Below the pieces are notes generated by a model, which did no database searches, was not told the DNA's origin, and saw nothing but the letters and a program-made list of their open reading frames with translations. Source: Clostridiaceae bacterium (GTDB taxonomy: Bacteria; Bacillota; Clostridia; Saccharofermentanales; Fastidiosipilaceae). From it: a stretch of 14,709 bases of DNA. A program made the translations under genes and the position numbers. Of the stretch, positions 1 through 6,842 are shown in pieces; the stretch's first letter is position 1, and each line of letters opens with the position of its first letter. The DNA lies in assembly GCA_012800515.1 (NCBI GenBank), contig JAAZJE010000114.1, positions 1 to 14,709 on the forward strand, in the 5' to 3' direction.

Positions 1-554
1 CGGGGCAGATCGGAGACGTCACACAGATAGGCTGAGCGGCGGTTGTGTCCGGTTACGGCCAGCTCGTAACCCCAGGCCACCTGCCCGGGTCGACGCCGCG
101 TCCAGGCCATGCGAATAGCCTCCACAGTCCGGTCGGCCACGAATTCGCCGTACTCTTTTGGCTCCACCCGCTCCAGACCACCGAGCGAAAGAGGCTCCGG
201 CCAGCCCGGAAATCGACCCCGCGGCCCGGTTTCCGCCCCGACATCGGCGGGATTGGGAATGAAGTCTCCTCCGGTATGGGTGTGAGTGGCGTTGAGGATC
301 ACGCGCTCCGACGGAATTTTCGGATCCGTGCTCCGTAGCCGCGCCCGTACCTTATCCAACAAACCGCGCTGAATGGCAATTACATCCAGAGAACACATGA
401 TAACCGCGTCATTGCCGTCTTCTACAGCCAAAGCGGTCGCGTACATAGGATCCGCCGCCCCTTTGCTGATTCTGACGTAAAATTGCCCGCTCAGGCCTAC
501 CGGTTCGTCAGTCGAGATCAGCGCCCGACCCCAACCTATTTTTAACTGTCCCAT
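1..554 (-). CDS. Neutral/alkaline ceramidase-like protein, copy 2 (3' end cut by window edge)
   Basis: Only the first 184 codons lie in the window. The protein opens MGQLKIGWGRALIS and carries the family's N-terminal pattern: a GxGRxxI/xP-like strand, ADPMYATALAVED at about 35-46, and an ATHTHTGG motif at about 89-96 whose histidines (H91, H93) sit where the zinc-binding HTH of neutral ceramidases lies. It aligns throughout with the second ceramidase-like gene at 6843-8132, so the two are paralogs. No signal peptide is seen, which suggests a cytoplasmic protein. The chosen ATG at 554 follows AGGAGAGG with about 9 nt spacing. The start lies 53 nt after the LplC-type permease stop, so it is probably the last visible gene of the transporter operon. 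The start region is a tandem duplication (see repeat). The substrate is unknown; in sugar loci an amidase or esterase on a decorated glycan is an inference. Confidence 0.8.
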   Translation of the reverse strand, partial: MGQLKIGWGRALISTDEPVGLSGQFYVRISKGAADPMYATALAVEDGNDAVIMCSLDVIAIQRGLLDKVRARLRSTDPKIPSERVILNATHTHTGGDFIPNPADVGAETGPRGRFPGWPEPLSLGGLERVEPKEYGEFVADRTVEAIRMAWTRRRPGQVAWGYELAVTGHNRRSAYLCDVSDLP

Positions 555-592
555 AAATATTGCCTCTCCTATTTTTAACTATCCCATAAATA
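535..592 (-). repeat. In-frame 33-bp-period tandem duplication of a gene start, upstream copy with stop
   Basis: Two 25-base copies (535-559 and 568-592) differ at one base (548 versus 581). Read on the minus strand, both contain ATGGGA followed by CAG or TAG and then TTAAAAATAGG. The offset of 33 is a multiple of three, so the upstream ATG at 587 would be in frame with the real start at 554, except that CAG (Gln3) has become TAG. The upstream ATG has its own GAGGAAG ribosome binding site. The downstream ATG has AGGAGAGG, part of which lies in duplicated coding sequence. The result is a two-codon minigene (Met-Gly-stop) just ahead of the main start. Confidence 0.85.
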
Positions 593-607
593 ATACGCTT
601 CCTCAGC

Positions 608-1519
608 TCAACCTTTGACCGAGCCGATCATAACGCCTTTCTGGAAATATTTTTGTATGAACGGATATATAATTACTATCGGCACCGTAGTTACAACGAT
701 CAGCGAGAATTTCATTACATCCGCGGATCCGGTCATCATGGCCAGAGTCTCAGCATCTGTAATCTGTGTCAGATCCACATTCTGAGCCACCAGAACCTCC
801 CGCAGAACTACCTGAAGAGGAAGCAATTCAGGTTTGCGAAGATAGATAATAGCGGTGAAGTACGTATTCCAATTTGCTACCGCGGCGAACATCGCCGTGA
901 CGGCAATAATGGCGTGGGAAAGAGGCAGCACGATCTTCGTCAGGCAGCGAAATTCCGAACAGCCGTCTATCTTGGCGGAGTCGAATAGTTCTCCCGGTAT
1001 ATTGACCTTAAAGAACGTGCGCATCACAACAGTACGATACGTACTGAACGCACCGGCCAGAATCAGCGCCCAGCGCGTATTGGTCAGTCGCAGATTAACC
1101 ATTAGGATGTACTTGGGGATCAGACCGGCGCTGAACAGCATGGTAATCAAAAATAAAGTCGTGTAGAATTTCCTGCCCTTGAAATCAGGCCGGGAAAGCG
1201 GGTAGGCGGCCAGCACTGTCAGCAGCAAATCAAACGTCGCTCCCGCCACCGTATAGAACAGGCTATTGGCAAAACCGGTCCATACACTTTTATAGCTAAA
1301 GACAATCCGGTAGCCGTTCAGAGTAAAATCAACCGGCCACAGTACGACCCGACCCGCCGACACCGCCGGGCCGGAAGAGAAGGAGCTGGACAGCACATAG
1401 ATCAGCGGATAGGCAATAATAATGAATATTATTACCAGCATCGTATCGGTGAAAGCATACATAACGCGATCCTGCCAGCCTGTGACTGCTATTCTGCGAG
1501 TTTTACCTTTAGTTTTCAT
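608..1519 (-). CDS. Carbohydrate ABC transporter permease, LplC/YtcP type (CUT1)
   Basis: A 303-residue inner-membrane subunit of a binding-protein-dependent sugar importer. Hydrophobic segments lie near 25-45, 85-108, 118-140, 148-168, 202-225 and 270-288, the usual six. The cytoplasmic EAA loop is at about 178-200, but the EAA itself reads DSA (DSAKIDGCSEF...KIVLPL), a mild departure from the consensus that contacts the ATPase. The C-terminus KGVMIGSVKG is characteristic of this subfamily. The start at 1519 (MKTKGK) is preferred because GGGAGGG lies 6 nt before it; an in-frame ATG at 1534 directly abuts the upstream stop and would place that Shine-Dalgarno inside the gene. It follows the partner permease by 15 nt, so the two are surely co-transcribed. 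No ATPase gene is in the window; a shared MsmX-type ATPase is expected elsewhere. Confidence 0.92.
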   Translation of the reverse strand: MKTKGKTRRIAVTGWQDRVMYAFTDTMLVIIFIIIAYPLIYVLSSSFSSGPAVSAGRVVLWPVDFTLNGYRIVFSYKSVWTGFANSLFYTVAGATFDLLLTVLAAYPLSRPDFKGRKFYTTLFLITMLFSAGLIPKYILMVNLRLTNTRWALILAGAFSTYRTVVMRTFFKVNIPGELFDSAKIDGCSEFRCLTKIVLPLSHAIIAVTAMFAAVANWNTYFTAIIYLRKPELLPLQVVLREVLVAQNVDLTQITDAETLAMMTGSADVMKFSLIVVTTVPIVIIYPFIQKYFQKGVMIGSVKG

Positions 1520-1534
1520 TGCTATCCCTCCCAT

Positions 1535-2515
1535 CTACAGCATATTCATTTCATTGCCGCTCAACCACTTTACGAGGCGGTTGACCGAGAGCAGCAAAAT
1601 CAGGTTCACTACGGAATCGAACAGCCCGATCGCCGTACCGTAGGAAAATTTCATATTGCCCAACCCGTAGGTGTATACATAGGTGGAAATGACCTCGGAA
1701 ACGGAGATGTTCAGCGAGTTCTGCATCAGCAGTACCTTGACGTAACCTACCGACAGTATCGAGCCGCAACGCAGGATAAGCCTTATCGCTACAGTGGGCA
1801 GGATGGCCGGCAAATCGACATGGCGGACGCGCTGCCAGCGCTGCGCCCCGTCGATCATGGCTGCCTCATGCAGTTCCGGAGACACGTTACTCAGAGCAGC
1901 GACGTAAATTATGGTTGACCAGCCCATTTCCTGCCAAATGCCGGACCAGACATACAGATGGCGGAAGCTTCCGGCGTTTAACCTAATATCGCTCGGATAA
2001 CCGGTGCCCCCCAGCATTCGGTAGAGACTTCCGTACAGGCCGGTTATCGGATTAAAAACCTGGAAAAGTATACCGACCATTACTACTACCGAGATGAAAT
2101 GAGGTATATAAGAAGTATTCTGGACTATTTTTCTGAGTGTATTGCGACGGGTAACGTGCATCATGAGCGCCAGTATAATCGGCACAGGAAACCCGGCAAA
2201 GAGAGAGTAAGCGGAAATGGCCAGCGTATTCAGAAGAATAGTTTTGAAATCATGGTAGGTGAAAAAGTCAACGAAATGTTGCCACCCCACCCAATCGCTG
2301 CCCCAGATGCCTTTGCGCGGGGTAAAGTTACGGAACGCGATCTGTATTCCGTACATGGGGCCGTAGTAAAAAATAAGAACATAAGTCACCGGTACCAGAA
2401 TCATCAAATGCAGCTGCCAGTTCTTTTTAATATTTTTCCAAACCGCGCCGCCGCGTCTGCGTTTGCCCGCCGGCACCAGCGTTCCTTCTTTTATCAACGC
2501 TGTACTTTTACGCAT
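1535..2515 (-). CDS. Carbohydrate ABC transporter permease, LplB type (CUT1)
   Basis: A 326-residue membrane subunit pairing with the gene at 608-1519. After a basic N-terminus (to about residue 33) the first membrane segment ends in the family signature YYGPMYGIQIAFRNF (about 50-64), followed by GSDWVGWQHF. Further hydrophobic segments lie near 95-120, 138-155, 188-208, 238-260 and 293-315. The EAA loop is canonical: EAAMIDGAQRWQRV...LPAILP at 217-240. The motif VISTYVYTYGL near 275-285 is also typical. The start at 2515 (MRKSTA) has AAGGAG 5 nt upstream; reading could extend in frame to 2602, but that stretch covers the GC-rich hairpin and has no Shine-Dalgarno. The transported sugar cannot be read from the sequence; the neighbours suggest an amino-sugar oligosaccharide. 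Confidence 0.93.
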   Translation of the reverse strand: MRKSTALIKEGTLVPAGKRRRGGAVWKNIKKNWQLHLMILVPVTYVLIFYYGPMYGIQIAFRNFTPRKGIWGSDWVGWQHFVDFFTYHDFKTILLNTLAISAYSLFAGFPVPIILALMMHVTRRNTLRKIVQNTSYIPHFISVVVMVGILFQVFNPITGLYGSLYRMLGGTGYPSDIRLNAGSFRHLYVWSGIWQEMGWSTIIYVAALSNVSPELHEAAMIDGAQRWQRVRHVDLPAILPTVAIRLILRCGSILSVGYVKVLLMQNSLNISVSEVISTYVYTYGLGNMKFSYGTAIGLFDSVVNLILLLSVNRLVKWLSGNEMNML

Positions 2516-2553
2516 ATATACTCCTTGTAAAATAAAAATGTGCCGCCGGAAAG

Positions 2554-2587
2554 CGCGCCGCAGAGACATAGTCGCCTCTGCGGCGCG
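2554..2587 (-). promoter_or_regulatory. Strong GC-rich hairpin between solute-binding protein and permease genes
   Basis: Perfect 12-base arms (2554-2565 and 2576-2587, CGCGCCGCAGAG and its complement) enclose a 10-base loop, starting 24 nt after the binding-protein stop. On the transcribed strand a T-rich stretch follows only about 13-15 nt later, so it is not a textbook intrinsic terminator. In transport operons such hairpins often protect the 3' end of the binding-protein mRNA or partially attenuate read-through, giving more binding protein than permease. That role here is inferred. Confidence 0.65.
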
Positions 2588-2611
2588 GGTGCGGCGAGCC
2601 ATCAGGGGAGG

Positions 2612-4363
2612 TTATTTACCGCCCATGACCCTGGTGTAACCTGCCTGCATTATGGCAACCCAGTCTTTCTGTCCCAATCCTTCAAGGGTAGCAAGATAAG
2701 CATCCCAGTCTCTATCCAAATCAAGGACGCCGGTACAGAATTCGGCTATGCTTTTTTTGATATATTTGGAGATATCCGGAGCAATTTTTTCTTTTTTGGT
2801 CAGTTCCTCTTCCGTATGTACCAATTCGGTGGTGACCGCGATTTCTTTCATGCTGTGCGTTGCCGCATAAGCAATATACTCATCCAAATACTGATTCATT
2901 AAAATTACCCTGCGCGCAGTCAAGGAGTTGTCATTAGTAAAGGCTCCGGCTCTATCCTTCGGCAACGAAGGAAAGCTGCCGGCGCTCCACGTCTGGTTGG
3001 TCTGGGCTCCCCAGACTGCGCCGTTCTCCGGCATCGTGCGGATAACCGCATCTTTGCCTCGTGCATCTTTTTCGCCCGGTTTGGCCCAGTCCCAGTTGAC
3101 GCCAAACTCGCCAAATCGGGAACGGATTGAACAACCGAGCGTATAACTCAGATCGATGAGGGCGAAAGCTTCGTCGGGATGCTGGCAGTCGGCGGTAATT
3201 ATAGTCGGGTAGCTGTATGTATCCGCGGCAAAAGGCGCGTACTTGAACGGCATAATAGGCGCGTATTCAAACAGCCGTTCGTTTTCCTTCACAACATGGA
3301 GTGTTGGGTGCATGGCCACAAGGCCGACGACTGCGCTGCCGTCAGCGGGACAGATAATCCCCCTATACTCATCTGTTTTGCTAATTACGAACGTCTGCTC
3401 GGCGAGCAGATTATTCGCCACTAGTTTCCTGACATAGCGCAGACCCTCACGGAACTCGTCCGTTACATAGGGAGACCAGACCTTGCCGTCGGTAATGTTT
3501 AGGGCGTATCCGTGACTGTTGTTAATGTGTACAAAGCCGTTAAGCAGCCAGCTGACGATATCGGCTCGATACAGGGCAATTGAACCCAGCGCCGGGATCT
3601 CGTCGGCCTTGCCGTTGCCGTTGGGATCCTTGTCCCGGAACGCCACCAGCACATCATAAAGTTCATCGGGATTGGACGGCTTCTTCAGATTGAGCTTTTT
3701 TAGCCATTCATCGTTTATACGACCCATGGCAAAGGGAGCGTCTATAGAATCTCGCGCCGAGGAGAAAGACGGGGCAGCGTAGATCGCCCCGGTCACGGGA
3801 TCGGCGCCTATAGTCATGAGCTTTTTTTGCTGCGCTTCCGTAAGCGCAGCCAATCCGGCCTTGAAATGAGTGGATTTGTCCAGATAATCCTTCAAATCAA
3901 CAAAATAGCCGTCCTTACCGAGTTCAATTGTCTTCGCAACGGTCAGATTGCCGATTGACAGCAGCAGATCGGGAAGTTTTTCATTACCGGACATCATGGT
4001 AGCCAACTGCGTGGCGGATTCCGCCGTATCAGAAGCAAACAGCATAAAATCCAGATCCAAGCCGCTCTGCTCCTCCAACCAGCGCGTAAAGGCGTTGGTA
4101 TCGTAGTCCTCAACATGGACATTTTTTCTGAGGCCAAGAGTCAGGGTTATGCCCTTGCGCGGCGGCGGTCCGCTAGGCGTGGGCTCGGGAGTTTCCGCCG
4201 GCTTATCCGTGCCGGTGGGGGTTACCGGTTTGTCCGTGCCGGTGGGGGTCGCCTGCGGGGTAACCTTTTCGGATTCTGTCGGCGGCTTGGCGGGTTGACA
4301 GGCCGCCAGGCTCAGCAACAGAACCGCAACGACAATAAGCGAAAGCCATCGTTTGTTCTTCAT
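2612..4363 (-). CDS. Extracellular sugar-binding lipoprotein of the CUT1 importer (LipO/YtcQ-like)
   Basis: A 583-residue lipoprotein. The N-terminus is a type II signal peptide: MKNKRW, a hydrophobic core and lipobox LSLAAC, with lipidated Cys22. A Thr/Pro-rich linker (about 25-70) follows, containing a 9-residue repeat TPTGTDKP(V/A). The mature domain (about 72-583) has the layout of large family-1 solute-binding proteins, with FTRWLEEQSGLDLDF near the start, DPNGNGKADEIPAL in the calcium-site-like loop common to this group, and an aromatic-rich sugar-binding region. It should capture the substrate outside the membrane and deliver it to the two permeases downstream. The start at 4363 has GGAGGAA at good spacing. 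A 166-nt gap ahead of it, holding a palindrome, suggests an independent promoter. The ligand is not identifiable from sequence. Confidence 0.92.
   Translation of the reverse strand: MKNKRWLSLIVVAVLLLSLAACQPAKPPTESEKVTPQATPTGTDKPVTPTGTDKPAETPEPTPSGPPPRKGITLTLGLRKNVHVEDYDTNAFTRWLEEQSGLDLDFMLFASDTAESATQLATMMSGNEKLPDLLLSIGNLTVAKTIELGKDGYFVDLKDYLDKSTHFKAGLAALTEAQQKKLMTIGADPVTGAIYAAPSFSSARDSIDAPFAMGRINDEWLKKLNLKKPSNPDELYDVLVAFRDKDPNGNGKADEIPALGSIALYRADIVSWLLNGFVHINNSHGYALNITDGKVWSPYVTDEFREGLRYVRKLVANNLLAEQTFVISKTDEYRGIICPADGSAVVGLVAMHPTLHVVKENERLFEYAPIMPFKYAPFAADTYSYPTIITADCQHPDEAFALIDLSYTLGCSIRSRFGEFGVNWDWAKPGEKDARGKDAVIRTMPENGAVWGAQTNQTWSAGSFPSLPKDRAGAFTNDNSLTARRVILMNQYLDEYIAYAATHSMKEIAVTTELVHTEEELTKKEKIAPDISKYIKKSIAEFCTGVLDLDRDWDAYLATLEGLGQKDWVAIMQAGYTRVMGGK
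4206..4249 (-). repeat. 27-bp tandem repeat encoding the lipoprotein Thr/Pro linker
   Basis: Seventeen identical bases recur at 4206-4222 and 4233-4249, a period of 27. They encode two copies of TPTGTDKP in the linker between the lipid anchor and the binding domain. This is a flexible spacer and a likely site of length variation by slippage. Confidence 0.8.
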
Positions 4364-4400
4364 TGTAAATTTCCTCCATTAAAAATATGTCTTTACGACT

Positions 4401-4434
4401 GTTGTTGAAAAGTTGTTTTCAACTTAATTCAACT
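4401..4434. promoter_or_regulatory. Candidate operator ahead of the transporter operon (GTTGAA half-site array)
   Basis: Bases 4404-4411 (GTTGAAAA) and 4416-4423 (TTTTCAAC) form perfect 8-base arms around a 4-base centre. A third half-site TTCAAC at 4428-4433 lies exactly 10 bp from the one at 4418-4423, about one helical turn. The array sits 40-70 nt upstream of the lipoprotein ATG on the minus strand. A minus-strand TATACT at 4438-4443 could be a -10 box placing the palindrome just after the transcription start, but no credible -35 was found. The pattern does not match the CcpA cre or NagR/DasR consensus. The regulator is unknown. Confidence 0.35.
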
Positions 4435-4529
4435 CAAAGTATAGGTTGCCGCAGACAGAAAAACCTGCCGTATTTTACGATTAACGTTCTATTAACACTG
4501 TCTGCAGCAGCAGATGCTGGGCTAACGTC

Positions 4530-6763
4530 TCAGCGCAGCCACCACGAAGTGTCGCTGAGTACATTGCGCATCTGTAGCAGGTCTAGTCTCGGCTCGGCTC
4601 CGGACTCCACGTAGTCAGCGATATCGGCAAACATCTGCATGAATATGGAATGGATGCGCATGGTCAGCGAGCGCACCATGAATTTTTCCTTGGCCCGTTC
4701 GCAGAAAACCATCAGCTCCAGGCGCGCCTGCTGCCGGCCGCGGGCAATGGGTATAACGCTGTTCATCTCTCCGTTTTGCGTCAGATCGTACATCTCCAGA
4801 ATGGCCAGCCAGTCCTCCGACAGCACCTGATAATTGCCGCATTCATAGGACAGCCGCATAGCCATCTCTCGGTCGCAGCGGCTGTCCGCGGCCAGATCCA
4901 GGAAAATCTTCCCGGCCTCCCGAGCCATGGCGGAGATGGAATACAGAGCGCGCTCCGCGTCATGACGCATGGTTAACAAAAACTCGAGCGCTTCATCCAG
5001 AAAAGCGCGCGGATAGGGAGCGTCCTTTTTTACCCCCACATGAAAATACGAGGACAGCCTGTAGAGCAGCAAATCCCAGTTGGAGATATGGTCGGCGTCC
5101 GGAATGCTGAACTTGGTATTGCTGCGTTCCTCGGTACACCAGTCCATTAAACGACAGGCGCGGAAAGCCTCTCGCGCCCGGGGCGCGAAGTGGCGCAGCA
5201 CATAGCGCAGGGTTACCTCCCGCGGCTCGCCGGCCTGCTCAAAGCCCCATGTGTACTCGGCCAGCGCATCATGAGTGCGATCGGCACCTCGGTCCCACAT
5301 AGAGTAGGCGAACATGCCCTCCCCGCCGTCCCGGCGGTTGAGCTCGGCCATATCACGTGCGTTTTTCAGAGGATTAAGCATAAGGCACCAATGATGATAG
5401 CCGTTCCAGGGCATACAAATGCCGCGCAAACCCAGCTCCGGATGCATGCTCTCCACGCGGGAATTATCAACACAATCGTGGTAGCTCCACCAGATCAGAA
5501 GTAGCGTATCTTCCAGACCCTCTTTTTTCACGGCGTCCAGCAGCCGGCCGCCCAGCCAGCCCAGATCGAGACCGCGTTGTCCTCTCGGCTGTAGCATGTC
5601 GCAGGCCATCAGAACATTTTTGACGCCGCGGCTTTTCAGGTGGGAAATCAGCTTAATCGCGTGCTCGATATATATCTCGCCTTTGTCGCGGTTCCGACAC
5701 AGAGGACAACTGCACCACGGATCGCGCACCTTGAAAACGTCCGCGGCATTGGAGCCGGAACTGGCGTGAACCTCATCCAACAGAATATTGAAGCTGTCCA
5801 TACCGTAGGGAATCATGTAGTCATCTATGATCTGATCGTAGATCGAAAACAACAACTCGTAGGTGGCCGGATTGGAAGTGCAGAAGCCGACCAGCGACGG
5901 CTCGCCGCTTTCGTCCCGGGAAGACACTTCCGGTATTTGAGCCGGCAAAAGGGTATTGTGTCCGTACGAATTCCAGCCGGGAATGATCTGAATGCCCAGA
6001 TCACGGGCGCGGCGGAAAATGTCCTCCATTAGATTATCCCGAAAGATCGGGGGCAGTTGCTCACATTCAATCCAGCGCGCTTCTGCCGGCGACCAGTATT
6101 TGATGATCTTGGGAGTGCGCAACTCCGGATGACCCTTGATGGGTAAGTAAATGTATTCGCTGACCCGGCCGTCGTACTGTACATTCCAGCAGCCGTAGAT
6201 CGCCAGACAAAGCGTGTTCATTTTCCGGGCGGCCAGATCGTCCAGCATAGCCATCCAGTCCGCGCGCTCCATCATGTCCGAGCCGTAACGGCACTCTTGT
6301 TTGATGCCGCGACACCGGTAGTCCGGCCAGTCGGTCACCGTCAGCAACGGCAGATGCAGCCCCGCGCTGTCCCGTAACAATAGCTGCTCCAGCGTTATGA
6401 CGCCGTACAAAAGGCCGTTAGCGCCGAAGCCGGCGATATCAATTCCTTCCTCGGTGACGCTCACACGGTAGCCTTCCTCGGCGCAGTTCATTGCAAAAGG
6501 CACCTCCTCCAGTGACAGTCTCACGGGAAACCCGTCTTCGCCGCCGTCAAGACACCGCGCTCCGGACTGACCGGCCAGCAGCGCACGCAGCCGCTCGCCC
6601 GCCGTCCGGATCGGACCGTACTCGGCCTCGGGCGCACTAATGCGGAAAGTCAGACCCCGACCGAAAGTCAGCGTTCTCTCCCCCCCCCCTTTTCCACCTG
6701 CTTGGGTCGCGGAACTATACGATTCACGGCCAGATCAAAAAAATTCATATTGGTGTATTCCAC
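4530..6763 (-). CDS. GH20-type beta-N-acetylhexosaminidase-like protein, frame broken at a poly-G tract
   Basis: The gene starts at GTG 6763 (AGGAGG 7 nt upstream) and encodes VEYTNMNFFDLAV then NRIVPRPKQVEK, the typical first strand of a GH20 N-terminal domain. At a run of ten G (6680-6689) the frame is lost and stops within three codons. The rest continues uninterrupted in another frame to 4530. Adding one G or removing two restores an open frame of about 744 residues. After the break come the GH20b domain (EEGYRVSV...GLLYGVITLEQLLL), then the barrel beginning YRCRGIKQECRYG. FNILLDEVH (Asp at 5775-5777, Glu at 5772-5774) is the probable Asp-Glu catalytic pair of substrate-assisted catalysis; it replaces the common GGDE form. 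A CSCPLC cysteine cluster follows, then a long C-terminal helical region. No signal peptide is seen, so the protein is cytoplasmic. A GGAGGAGG about 11 nt before ATG 6491 could also start a truncated product. Specificity (GlcNAc or GalNAc) is unknown. Confidence 0.8.
6680..6689 (-). repeat. Homopolymeric G10 tract at a frameshift in the GH20 gene
   Basis: Ten consecutive C on the plus strand (G on the coding strand) lie about 25 codons into the hexosaminidase gene, directly where its two homologous parts fall in different frames. Tract lengths of 8 or 11 would give one continuous frame; 10 does not. It may be a sequencing or assembly error, an inactivating slip, phase variation, or a site corrected by polymerase slippage. 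Confidence 0.85.
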
Positions 6764-6842
6764 TGTGTTTCCTCCTGATTAAAAAACAAATTGTTCCCGT
6801 CTCCGTAAGTATACGAACGGGCCGAACCGTAACACCCGGCGG

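Noticed and set aside
2516..2602. Upstream extension of the LplB-type permease
   Set aside because: The extra 29 residues translate the intergenic hairpin, and AAGGAG lies directly before the ATG at 2515.
4404..4423. CcpA catabolite-responsive element
   Set aside because: The arms are separated by four bases and lack the central CG of cre sites.
6764..6842. Possible terminator between ceramidase-like and GH20 genes
   Set aside because: A T6 run is present, but the nearest stem has only five base pairs around a 16-base loop, too weak to call.
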